NCBI GenBank assembly: GCA_034401795.1 | Contig: CM067371.1 | Location: forward strand, 75,474,833 to 75,538,832 | Length of the DNA: 64,000 bases | Direction: 5' to 3' | Source of the DNA: Chaetoderma sp. LZ-2023a | Lineage: Eukaryota; Mollusca; Caudofoveata; Chaetodermatida; Chaetodermatidae | In this document: positions 41,273 to 49,873 of the stretch, piece after piece | Position numbering within the stretch: position 1 is the first letter of the stretch | How the letters are laid out: every line of letters begins with the position of its first letter | Notes under the pieces: generated by a model | What the model saw: the letters and a program-made list of their open reading frames with translations, nothing else | Database searches by the model: none | What the model was told of the DNA's origin: nothing | Program-made: the position numbers and the translations under genes

Positions 41273-43321
41273 AGACCTGGTTGCCCGTCCTGCGGGAGGT
41301 TTCTGAAAAGCCGCTTTGTCCCGCACTTGTGCTTCAGCTGCAGTCCCTGTGGACCGTTGCTGAAGTGCGACGTATGTAAGCTGTGGGGGGGCGAATTAAT
41401 GTCTGATTTTCTCGCATTGCAGGCAAGGGAGAAGGTAATGGAGGAAGAGAGGAAGAAGAAGGAGAAAGTGTGTAAGAAGGGTAAGAAGAAGGCCTCATCC
41501 GCGGTGGATATGGAGGCCTTCAGGTCCGAAATGTTGCAAGAGATGCAGAGGACAATAAAGGATCTGGTCCCAGAGTTGCTTCGTGGCATGCTCCCTGGGC
41601 CAGCTCCTTTGTTGTCCTCGGCATCTGCTTACGAGCAGGTGATCCCCGCCTCTGAATCCGGTCTCTTTAGGTCCGGTCCGGTTGTGGATTCAGAGGTGGC
41701 CCCTTTGTTGGGGGCAGTCCAAGGCCCTGGCAGCAGGCATGGCGCCGCGCCGAGGGGCCGTGGACAACGGTTGTTGCTGGGACCCGCGGTCTGCTCATCA
41801 GACCCCGGGTATCCGCGCGCCGAAGGTGCCAAACCCTCCTATGGCACCTTTCCTGGCCAGTCCGGGTTAGCTTTCTTTGCTGACCCGGAGTCTAATCTTT
41901 CTGGCCAGGAAGAAGAGGATCTCCTGCTGGGGTCGCCTTCTGAGGACGTGGCCATGGAATACGACGTCTGTGCACCCCTCGCGGGGAATGCAGGCGACGT
42001 GTTCCATGGTTCTACTCACGCAGGAGTAGATTTCACGGTCCAGAGGGTGTCCCCGGGCGGTGCTGTTGACCACGGATACCGCATACCTCGGCTTGCCGAT
42101 GGTATGGCTGGTGCTGGTCAGACCCGTGGTAGAGCGGTGTTTACCCCGCGCTCTGCCACGGCGCCTGCTCCTGGTCAAGCCGCGGATTTTAGCATGCCTG
42201 CTCTCTCGGGCCCGCATGCTTTTCCAGGCTTGCCAGGGGTATCAGCTTACCCGCCGTCGACATCAACTGCGAGTGCTCTGGAGGAAGACGAAGGCCCTCG
42301 TCTAGTAGAGCGCTCGCAGTTAGCCACGGAGGAGGATTGGTCGGACGCTTGCCAGTGGCTGGTAAGTGTTCGGCCAGATCTACCCGTGGAGCTGCCGGCT
42401 AGCCAGCGTGACCATAGGCCGTGGTTAGCTGGTAGGCCGGCGGCTACCGCTATGCCATCTCTGCCGCTTGCTGAGCATGTCGTGGACATGTTCGAAGCGG
42501 CAGAGGCGTCCATTAAGGTGAATGGACGTCTCGCGAAGGCCCCTCGCGAGGTGGCGAAGCGGTGCCGCATCGTGCCCCTGGATTACCAGCGGTACGGTGT
42601 GGTGCCAAAGCCGAGCGTTGATGATCGCGCGGCTTTGGGCGAAGATGCGCGGCCGGGCTCCCGTTCTGACACGGGAGTCTTGTGCTCGAACGCGTTGCGT
42701 TCGGCAAATGCCGCGCTGCGGGATGCGGAGGAGAGTGGGAGAGCGTCGATTGCCGCTCTATCCCACGTTTCCCAGCTGCTACAAGGGGTGGTAGCGGCTT
42801 CCGCATCACGCCAACCTAGCCCGGTGACAGTCCAGAGAGCCATTCAGGATGGTATCAACCTGGCTTTGGACTGTTTGACGCGGGCGGTAACCAGAAGTGT
42901 CCGGGCGAGGCGCACGTTTGCACTTGACAATCTGTGCCCGTCCCAGGACCTGTATAATAGGCTGCTGCGGACGCCTATGACAGGTCCTGGTCTCTTTGGA
43001 GGTGAGGGATGCAGGCACCTCCAGGAGACGGTCACTCTGGTTAATAACCAGAGGGCGCTGCGGGAACAGTTTGAGGTGCTCCGGCGGGAGCGTGTTCGCG
43101 CGGCACCCCCTGCGTATCGTCCTCTGCAGGCTCGAGGTGGTGCTGGCCCGGTCAGGGGCCAGCCACCGTCGCAACGTAGGCCTAGGCCACGGGCGATTCG
43201 GCCAGCAGTGAGGGGGGCGCAGGCTCCCCAGCCGCACCCAGCCAGACAGCAGCCCGCGCACCGTGGTGCGCGCGGCGCTGGGCGGGGCGCGCGGGGATCT
43301 GGTCGCGGTAATCGGGCCTGA
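41273..43321 (+). CDS. Element B: gag
   Basis: Follows the acceptor cctgtttcag. Begins RPGCPSCGRF, then CFSCSPCG and CDVC zinc ligands, a Lys/Glu-rich helix, acidic and low-complexity middle, EEDWSDACQWLV, AEHVVDMFEAAEASI, APREVAKRCRI, TPMTGPGLFGG, and a basic Arg/Gly/Pro tail. Presumed structural nucleic-acid-binding protein. An in-frame ATG lies upstream at 41246 within the predicted intron, so translation without splicing is also possible in this copy. It overlaps pol by 59 nt; pol is in the +1 register relative to gag. Confidence 0.88.
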   Translation, partial: RPGCPSCGRFLKSRFVPHLCFSCSPCGPLLKCDVCKLWGGELMSDFLALQAREKVMEEERKKKEKVCKKGKKKASSAVDMEAFRSEMLQEMQRTIKDLVPELLRGMLPGPAPLLSSASAYEQVIPASESGLFRSGPVVDSEVAPLLGAVQGPGSRHGAAPRGRGQRLLLGPAVCSSDPGYPRAEGAKPSYGTFPGQSGLAFFADPESNLSGQEEEDLLLGSPSEDVAMEYDVCAPLAGNAGDVFHGSTHAGVDFTVQRVSPGGAVDHGYRIPRLADGMAGAGQTRGRAVFTPRSATAPAPGQAADFSMPALSGPHAFPGLPGVSAYPPSTSTASALEEDEGPRLVERSQLATEEDWSDACQWLVSVRPDLPVELPASQRDHRPWLAGRPAATAMPSLPLAEHVVDMFEAAEASIKVNGRLAKAPREVAKRCRIVPLDYQRYGVVPKPSVDDRAALGEDARPGSRSDTGVLCSNALRSANAALRDAEESGRASIAALSHVSQLLQGVVAASASRQPSPVTVQRAIQDGINLALDCLTRAVTRSVRARRTFALDNLCPSQDLYNRLLRTPMTGPGLFGGEGCRHLQETVTLVNNQRALREQFEVLRRERVRAAPPAYRPLQARGGAGPVRGQPPSQRRPRPRAIRPAVRGAQAPQPHPARQQPAHRGARGAGRGARGSGRGNRA

Positions 43322-45452
43322 TGGCCTGGTTACCGCGGTGGGAACCACTCCGGTGTTGCAGGCCGAGAGAACAGTGCCACTCTGGCCCTCCTTATGTCCA
43401 CCTCTATCCCTAGGTGGACCGGTGGGCGGCCGTTTGGCCGCCCGCTTGCCAGAGTGGAAGCGGTTGACTCAGGACCGTTTAGTCTTGCGATGGCTTTCAG
43501 TCGGGTATCGTCCCGACTGGGTGACAGGCCCGCCATCGCGACTGTCTCTCGCGCCGATCTGGACTCCCATTCCACGGGATCCGGATCAGAGGTTGTGTAT
43601 AGAGGAGGAAATAAATTCCCTCATACTAAAAGAAGCCATTCAGCCGGCACAGAGGTGCCCGGGCTTCTATTCAACCCTGTTCTTAGTAACAAAAAACACC
43701 GGAGGGTGGAGGCCGATTCTCAACCTCAAGCCGTTGAACAAGTTCATCGAGACACCCAGTTTCAAGATGGAGACTGTGCGCTCGGTGTTGGCGGGGTTGG
43801 AGCGAGGGATGTGGACAGCGTCGATAGATTTGAAGGATGCTTATTTCCACATTCCCATAGAGAGGAGTTTCCGTCGATTCCTGAGATTTGCATTTCAGGG
43901 CCGGCGGTGGGAATTCAGGGTGTTACCCTTCGGAATTTCCACGGCTCCTCGGGTCTTCACCCGTGTGGTTCTCGCGATCACTGCATACCTCCGCAGGAGA
44001 AGCATAGCAGTCCACACGTACATAGACGACTGGCTATTGAAAGCACACACCCGGGAATCGTTGTCAGCCAATCTGGAGATTGTTTTGAAAACTCTCTCGG
44101 ACTTGGGCTGGATAATCAATTTCCCGAAATCAGAGCTAACTCCATCCCAGAAGTTTGTTTACCTGGGCATGTTCTTCGATCTGGAGACGGGGTATGTGTA
44201 CCCCACTCAGGAGAGGGTTCAGGTACTCATCTCGGTAATTCAGTCGGTGTGCGACAGTCGTCATGTCCTGGCACGGGTTTACTTGAGAATGCTGGGCTTG
44301 ATGGTTTCTTTGGAACCAGTCATTCCACAGGCCGCCTTGCGCAGGCGTCCGATCCAGTTGTTTCTCATGACACAGTGGACCCAGAGTTCAGGTTCGCTGG
44401 ACTCGAACGTGCCGGTGTTGGCGCCTCTGATTCACCACCTGCAATGGTGGTTGAATACAGAGAATCTCTTGCTGGGGGTTTTGCTAACCCCTCCCCACCC
44501 TCAGGTGACTGTGTATACAGATGCATCGATGGAGGGGTGGGGAGCTTGTCTGGAAGAGTCCACAGTATCAGGGCTTTGGGATCTGGATCAGTCCAAGGAA
44601 CATATCAATCTACTAGAGCTAAGAGCAGTAGTCCTGGGCCTGGAACATTTCTTACAGAAAGTTCAGGGCAAGATTGTTCTAATTCGTTCAGACAACTCAA
44701 CAGTAGTGACTTACATAAACCGCCAGGGCGGAACGAAGTCGCCCAGTCTCTGTATGATGACATGGGGACTGCTTTGTTGGTGCCTGGATCATGGGATCAC
44801 CTTGAAAGCAGTTCATATTCCGGGGAGGTTAAATCTGCTAGCAGACTCATTGAGCCGAAGGATGAGTGTTTTACCCACGGAATGGCAACTAAATCAATGT
44901 GTGGCGGATCGTCTGTTCGACCATTGGGGGAAACCCAACATAGATTTGTTCGCGATGAAGAAGAATGCGAAGATGACGACGTACGTCTCTCCGATTCCAG
45001 ACCCAAGCGCTTTCGCAACAGATGCGTTAGCTATCAGCTGGGAGGGAATGTATGCATACGCATTCCCCCCAGCAATCCTGATTCCAAAGGTGCTTCAGAA
45101 AATCAGGCAGCAGGAGTGCCAAGTGCTTCTGATCGCCCCGGATTGGCCAAGCCGATCGTGGTATACGGATCTGCTGGACCTTCTGGTCTGCAATCCGGTT
45201 CCGCTGCCTCTGATGGACAACCTTATCTTCCAGGGCAAGGCCCTTCACGACAATCCGTCAATGTTCCGATTGACTGCGTGGATGTTGTCAAGGAATCTAG
45301 AATTAAGGAGGGCTTTTCTGAGCAAGCGGCCATGTTTATGGCCAAAGCCAGGAGGGGGTCAACCTCCAGAGCATATAATTATAAAATCAACAGATTTGCA
45401 GAATGGTGCTCAAAAAGATGTATTGATCCAATGGAATCATCTATTCAGGTAG
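43263..45452 (+). CDS. Element B: RT-RNase H with methyltransferase-like tail
   Basis: The frame is open from about 43263, without an obvious ATG at its start, suggesting frameshift or reinitiation after gag. RT motifs match copy A; YIDD lies at 44019-44030. The RNase H D-E-D-D set is present (TDASMEGWG, NLLELRAV, RSDNST, ADSLSRR). The tail contains NIDLFAMKKNAKM, YAFPPAILIPK and VLLIAPDWPS, resembling phage-type Dam methyltransferases with FPP where NPPY/DPPY would be. No stop interrupts it. Confidence 0.92.
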   Translation: MVRAALGGARGDLVAVIGPDGLVTAVGTTPVLQAERTVPLWPSLCPPLSLGGPVGGRLAARLPEWKRLTQDRLVLRWLSVGYRPDWVTGPPSRLSLAPIWTPIPRDPDQRLCIEEEINSLILKEAIQPAQRCPGFYSTLFLVTKNTGGWRPILNLKPLNKFIETPSFKMETVRSVLAGLERGMWTASIDLKDAYFHIPIERSFRRFLRFAFQGRRWEFRVLPFGISTAPRVFTRVVLAITAYLRRRSIAVHTYIDDWLLKAHTRESLSANLEIVLKTLSDLGWIINFPKSELTPSQKFVYLGMFFDLETGYVYPTQERVQVLISVIQSVCDSRHVLARVYLRMLGLMVSLEPVIPQAALRRRPIQLFLMTQWTQSSGSLDSNVPVLAPLIHHLQWWLNTENLLLGVLLTPPHPQVTVYTDASMEGWGACLEESTVSGLWDLDQSKEHINLLELRAVVLGLEHFLQKVQGKIVLIRSDNSTVVTYINRQGGTKSPSLCMMTWGLLCWCLDHGITLKAVHIPGRLNLLADSLSRRMSVLPTEWQLNQCVADRLFDHWGKPNIDLFAMKKNAKMTTYVSPIPDPSAFATDALAISWEGMYAYAFPPAILIPKVLQKIRQQECQVLLIAPDWPSRSWYTDLLDLLVCNPVPLPLMDNLIFQGKALHDNPSMFRLTAWMLSRNLELRRAFLSKRPCLWPKPGGGQPPEHIIIKSTDLQNGAQKDVLIQWNHLFR

Positions 45453-46291
45453 TGGCTGATTTCCTCTGTCACCTATATGATGCCTATAGCCTCAAGCCTA
45501 ACTCTATTGCTGGTTATAAGTCAGCTTTAATGACTGTTATTCCTTGCTTGGCTAATAGGGGGAGTGATGAAGTAAGTACATTAAATGTATTAATTAAAGG
45601 CATGGGCAATCTAAGACCAAGGAATCCTCCACTGATTCCGTCTTGGAGTTTATCACTGGTGCTCCAGGTACTAGGTGATAAGCCTTTTGAACCACTTAGT
45701 TCCATTTCTATGAAAATGTTAACTCTTAAAACTGTATTTTTAATTGCTGCGGCCTCGGCTAGGCGTAGGAGTGAAATTCACGCCTTATCAGCCGAGGTTG
45801 ACCGTTTTGTGGTTACAGGGGAAGGCCTTAAGCTTCTACCTAGGATTAATTTCTTGTCTAAAAATCAGTCATTGAAATATCCAGGTCAACCTATTTTTTT
45901 GCCATCTTTAACTAGATATGATCCTAATTCTAAAGTATGGTGCCCCGTACGGGCGCTGCTCCGGTACAAACAGCGTACTTCGGAGTGGCGTACCGACCAG
46001 TCAGCGTTATGGTTGTCATATATTGAACCCCATGGTAGGGCGTCTAAGGACACCATTTCTAGGTGGATTGTGGAATGTATTCAATTTTGTCACAAATCCG
46101 CCACCGGGCGACAGGTTGACGTGGCCAAGGCTCACAGTGTCCGCGGTGTCGTGACATCCACTGCCCTTTTTAATGGGGTCCCTGTGGATGATATTATGTC
46201 AGTGGCTCAGTGGCACTGTGAGTCTAGTTTTACAGACCATTACCTCCGTGACACCTCTAACCCTCTCGCCTTGTCGATTTTGAAACAATAA
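43394..46291 (+). CDS. Element B: tyrosine recombinase ORF, overlapping pol
   Basis: 965 codons, exactly as long as in A. The recombinase core begins near 45350. Catalytic Arg is in RRRSEIHAL, His-x-x-Arg in AHSVRG (His 46133-46135) and Tyr in FTDHYLRD (46241-46243). It overlaps pol for 2.06 kb without a stop. Confidence 0.9.
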   Translation: MSTSIPRWTGGRPFGRPLARVEAVDSGPFSLAMAFSRVSSRLGDRPAIATVSRADLDSHSTGSGSEVVYRGGNKFPHTKRSHSAGTEVPGLLFNPVLSNKKHRRVEADSQPQAVEQVHRDTQFQDGDCALGVGGVGARDVDSVDRFEGCLFPHSHREEFPSIPEICISGPAVGIQGVTLRNFHGSSGLHPCGSRDHCIPPQEKHSSPHVHRRLAIESTHPGIVVSQSGDCFENSLGLGLDNQFPEIRANSIPEVCLPGHVLRSGDGVCVPHSGEGSGTHLGNSVGVRQSSCPGTGLLENAGLDGFFGTSHSTGRLAQASDPVVSHDTVDPEFRFAGLERAGVGASDSPPAMVVEYRESLAGGFANPSPPSGDCVYRCIDGGVGSLSGRVHSIRALGSGSVQGTYQSTRAKSSSPGPGTFLTESSGQDCSNSFRQLNSSDLHKPPGRNEVAQSLYDDMGTALLVPGSWDHLESSSYSGEVKSASRLIEPKDECFTHGMATKSMCGGSSVRPLGETQHRFVRDEEECEDDDVRLSDSRPKRFRNRCVSYQLGGNVCIRIPPSNPDSKGASENQAAGVPSASDRPGLAKPIVVYGSAGPSGLQSGSAASDGQPYLPGQGPSRQSVNVPIDCVDVVKESRIKEGFSEQAAMFMAKARRGSTSRAYNYKINRFAEWCSKRCIDPMESSIQVVADFLCHLYDAYSLKPNSIAGYKSALMTVIPCLANRGSDEVSTLNVLIKGMGNLRPRNPPLIPSWSLSLVLQVLGDKPFEPLSSISMKMLTLKTVFLIAAASARRRSEIHALSAEVDRFVVTGEGLKLLPRINFLSKNQSLKYPGQPIFLPSLTRYDPNSKVWCPVRALLRYKQRTSEWRTDQSALWLSYIEPHGRASKDTISRWIVECIQFCHKSATGRQVDVAKAHSVRGVVTSTALFNGVPVDDIMSVAQWHCESSFTDHYLRDTSNPLALSILKQ

Positions 46292-46818
46292 CCGCTTTAT
46301 GTTTGTGAAGAGTGCCTCCGCATTGCTTATATACTTCGCCATTCAGCGACGGTGACAACCACTTGTCGGGACTGTATCATCCTTCTCTACTGGATTCATG
46401 ATGACAGCTTCCTAGGACAACAAGGTCAGTCTTGTTCATGTGTTGTTCATTGTTTGTATTGTCACGTTACCCAGTGTTATTAATATGGTGATGGTTTATG
46501 TGGGTTGTGGTTCTTTATAGAGAGTATACGAAAATGGAGCCTTTTCGTCTCTGTCCTATAGTACTTAGCACTAGTACGAAGAGAGCGTGTAGGACATTGA
46601 GGTCATTTAATCTTCCTCCCAAGGGAGGGGGGGGAGCGCATATGACAAATCGGTCATCTCTCAGGCATCGGTTGTGTTATCCGATGGTTTATCAAATCCT
46701 GACTGTGTTTTCACACAGTTTCAGACGTCATAAGTGCCTTAAAACGCTTGAAAGCGTATAGGGAAGAGCTGGTCTTTTGACCTCGCCTCCCTCCCGCCAG
46801 ATTCACTTTCGAATTCTG

Positions 46819-46918
46819 GCAATATCAAAAGTATTAGGGAGGTAAGTATACTCTTGATGTGAAATAAACGAAATCTAGGATTTCTTTTTTCACGAGAGAG
46901 TTGATACTTACCTCCCTA
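46819..46918 (+). repeat. Element B: internal complementary region
   Basis: Contains cttgatgtgaaa joined to taaacgaaatc. It matches B's own variant left tip (cacatc), not A's. Confidence 0.92.
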
Positions 46919-46985
46919 GATACTGACCCGGCCTCTCCGCCCCACAGAGGCTCGGTCTTCAGGCTCTTGGTAGTTGCATGTGTTA

Positions 46986-47201
46986 GCCAATAAATGAGCC
47001 AGAGGAAGTAGTAGTCGGCGCATGCGCGGTGGTGGGGCGAGCATCCGCCGGACTACCTCTGACTCCCTGCCCAGTAGGGGCACCTAACTGTTTTTAATCT
47101 GAGTGTTTTATTGAGTGAAAGCCGATATTTAGCAATATCAAAAGTATTAGGGAGGTAAGTATCAACTCTCTCGTGAAAAAAGAAATCCTAGATTTCGTTT
47201 A
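46986..47201 (+). repeat. Element B: right inverted terminal repeat
   Basis: Reverse complement of 40171-40373 plus the unique right tip ending gatttcgttta. Confidence 0.9.
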
Positions 47202-47298
47202 TTCTAAGGACCTACCCAGTGTTTACTGATGTAACGTAAATTATGTACTTCATGGCAGCTTATAGAAGCGCTACAATGTACATGTACTTGTGTTTTAG

Positions 47299-47364
47299 AT
47301 TGATAGGTTCAGCAATGCTTACATGACGTGGTGGCCGCCATGGGTTTACAAATCATATGACACA
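47299..47364 (+). CDS. CRBN: Cereblon exon 6, 22-codon micro-exon
   Basis: The exon is bounded by tgttttag and GTGAGT, 66 nt, phase 0 on both sides. It encodes RFSNAYMTWWPPWVYKSYD within its 22 codons. This matches the W-P-x-W-x-Y segment that precedes the DDB1-binding helices of cereblon. It is easily missed because it is short and lies only 97 bp beyond the right end of DIRS element B. With it included, the seven exons give a continuous frame. Confidence 0.9.
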
Positions 47365-47439
47365 GTGAGTTCACTATGGTCTGATTTATTAGTGCACTGT
47401 TTATGGCAGCAAGAAATTGTTTGCTTTTATTGACTCTTT

Positions 47440-47640
47440 AGTGGTCAAGCCGAGCAAAACTGGGTTGTTCTGTCGTCTTGAGGAATGACCGTTACTGCCC
47501 AACTGTATTTTATGAAAATTTTCCACTTGAATGACTGTCTCGATATCTTAATCAGTTATTCCAGTGATAAATTTTCAAAATGTACATTAACTAAACAAAA
47601 ATATATATTTTCTTAACAAATCTTGTCCATTGGAGGGGCA
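47440..47640. mobile_element. TTAA-type MITE, decayed
   Basis: Family core 'ttccacttgaatgactg' with complementary 'cagttattccagtg'. Both ends are degraded. Confidence 0.5.
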
Positions 47641-47859
47641 ATGATCATGATCACATCATGTACCAAGGGACATATCAAAATTACATGTATGGTTTGTTAT
47701 TAGCCAGTCACAGGAAAAGGAAGAATGTAGTTTGAAGATTTTTCTTTGATTGAAGATTTTTCTTTAATTTGACTGGTTTTTTAGAGTTATTTTTCTTGAG
47801 GCTTGTGATCATGGAACGGTGAATGAAAGTAAGTTCTCATTAGAATTTGTATACTCCCC

Positions 47860-48380
47860 CAAAAGATTTTGAGGGGTCATATAGTCACCGCTTTGTCTGT
47901 CCATTCATTCGTCTGTCTGTTCATTCTTCCATCCGTTCACCATCTACAAGTTTGAGATGTGGATGCATCATAGGGAGGAGGTGTGCAGTGTATGGAAAGT
48001 AGATCACTGTGACCTAATTTTCCTGGTTCATTAAATATTTCAGAAAATCTTTTGTCCGGGCTGTGTTTGGTATAAGGGAACTAGACCTGATTTGTGGATG
48101 GGTCGCAACGTGGTGTGTAGTGTATGAAAAGTAGATCACCATGACCTACTTTTGACCTACCTTTCATGGTTCATTTAACATTACCAAATATTTTTGTCCG
48201 GCCTGTAATTATCAAGAGTTTATAGTATACTGTAATAAACTTGATATGTGGATGCATCTCGGGGAGAAAAATCAAAATGAGTGCAGTGGATGAAAAGTAG
48301 GTCACCGTGAACTACTTTTGACCTATGTTTCAAGGAAAAGGTATGCTGTGTACGAAAAGTAGGTCAGCATGACATATTTT
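47860..48380 (+). repeat. Tandem units with 'gaaaagtagatcacc-tgaccta'
   Basis: The block 'agtgtatg-aaagtagatcac-tgacctac' recurs near 47990, 48124, 48290 and 48351. Each contains a local ggtca/tgacc inverted repeat. Confidence 0.6.
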
Positions 48381-48385
48381 TAGCT

Positions 48386-48773
48386 CACCTGGCCAGAATG
48401 GCCAAGTGAGCTTATGGCATGGCGACCGTCCGTCGTCTGTCCGGCGTCCATCCATCAACTTTTGCTTAAAAACGCTACTCCCCATTAACCGCATGGCGGA
48501 TTTCAACCTAATTTGGCGGGAAGGACCCTATGGGGGTAGACTTCAGAAGCTATATACAGAATTTGATAGGTTAATTTTTTCGGCGTCCATCTTGAATTTT
48601 CTGAAGAATTGCATGAAATCATTTAAAATGCTACTCCTCATTAACTGCTTAGACAATTTCAACTAGGCTAAGCTGGGAGGATAGTATGCTGGTGTGTTTC
48701 AGAACTTGTATGCATAATTTTTAATTGCTCAATTTTTCCGGCGGCCATCTTGGATTTTCTGAAAATTTCTGGA
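48386..48773 (+). repeat. Tandem repeat array, part left of element C
   Basis: Opens with an agctcac/gtgagct hairpin (48386-48412). Two units of about 160 bp follow, each starting 'gctactcc-cattaac' (48471, 48631) and ending 'ggccatcttgga-ttttctgaa'. Interrupted at 48773 by element C. Confidence 0.75.
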
Positions 48774-48966
48774 TTTCACTTCAAGAGTATACTTACCTCC
48801 CTAATACTTTTGATATTGCTAAATATTGGCTTTCACTCAATAAACACTCAGATTTAAAACAGTTAGGTGCCCCTACTGGGCAGGGAGTCAGAGCGTAGTC
48901 TGGCGGATGCCAGCCCCACCACCGCGCATGCGCAGACTAGCACTTTCTCTTTGCTAGATTATTGGC
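48774..48966 (+). repeat. Element C: left inverted terminal repeat
   Basis: Reverse complement of the right repeat, to 'ctagattattggc'. Confidence 0.9.
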
Positions 48967-49059
48967 AGAGAGATCACACATGTCTTTTTGTGCAAAAGCT
49001 TTTTCTTACTCTTAAACTGTTTAAGTGGTGTTATTTTGGAGTGATAGTCACTGATTTGG

Positions 49060-49110
49060 ATGGCAGGAAGGATCACTTCGCCAAAGGGGGACTTAGGACC
49101 TTTAAATCAG
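49060..49110 (+). CDS. Element C: 17-codon exon 1 of gag
   Basis: Encodes the same peptide as in element A, ending CAG|GTGACT. Predicted acceptor at 49873, phase 0. Confidence 0.6.
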
Positions 49111-49873
49111 GTGACTTCTAGTAAAATTAGCGAGTTTTTCTTCCCGGTGTATTGTGTTTCCGGGACTCGCGTTTACCGTGATAAGCGCCTTGGTTAGTTG
49201 GTTTATGTCAACTCGGTGCTACCTAAGGCTAATTTCTCTTTCTGTTTATGTCCACAGGTCTGTATGACGCTAGGTGGTGGCATCACAGCAGCAGAGAGTT
49301 AGTTTTCTCTCCACCATGGTTCCATTTCCTACTAACACTGTTAGGTTATCTAACCAAATGAAAAATTATGTCCAGTGAGTTGGAGGCCTAGTATAAAGGT
49401 CTTCTCACTTTGCCCTCTTGATCCAATTCCTTCCCCATGAGGTGGAGAGAGTTAAGAGGCGTGCAGATGGTGGAGTTCTCCGGTTCGTCACGTTGGATGG
49501 TTTGTCTATACAAAGTGTCAGGTATCTAGTTATTGATAATGTGGTGATGTTAATTATAGTAAGCAAAGGGAGATAATTAACATTTTTGCCAGAAAAGAGT
49601 TATCTATATGTATCTGATGGTTGTGTAGTCGACGTATCCATTCAGCATACAATTCGTCCTTGCACTTGGATGTTTTTTTGGGATCGAATTTTTCCTGTCA
49701 CGGGATTAATGACGTCATAATCAGCCTGGCTATGTATTTATCAGCAATTCAAGTCGCTATGCTGGTTTCTGATGTATATTGATCTTTATGATCGTTTTCC
49801 TTCTCTTTGAGTTGGTTTGAGTGTCTAAGCTTAACTAGTTTGCTCATACTCCTTGTCCTTTGCCCTGTTTCAG

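Larger units (their letters stand above)
40171..47201 (+). mobile_element. Complete DIRS-type retrotransposon B (7031 bp)
   Basis: Same architecture as A but visibly more diverged from A than C is. Begins tttcacatcaag, ends gatttcgttta. No target duplication (flanks gcacca and ttctaa). All frames open. Its right end lies 97 bp upstream of cereblon exon 6. Confidence 0.95.

Noticed and set aside
31371-47201. Endogenous retrovirus or Ty3-like LTR element
   Set aside because: RT and RNase H could suggest it, but there are no direct LTRs, protease, integrase or envelope. Ends are inverted and a tyrosine recombinase is present, so DIRS.
48386-48412. agctcac...gtgagct hairpin as a terminator
   Set aside because: It begins a dispersed tandem repeat also seen at 19.2 kb; there is no gene end nearby.
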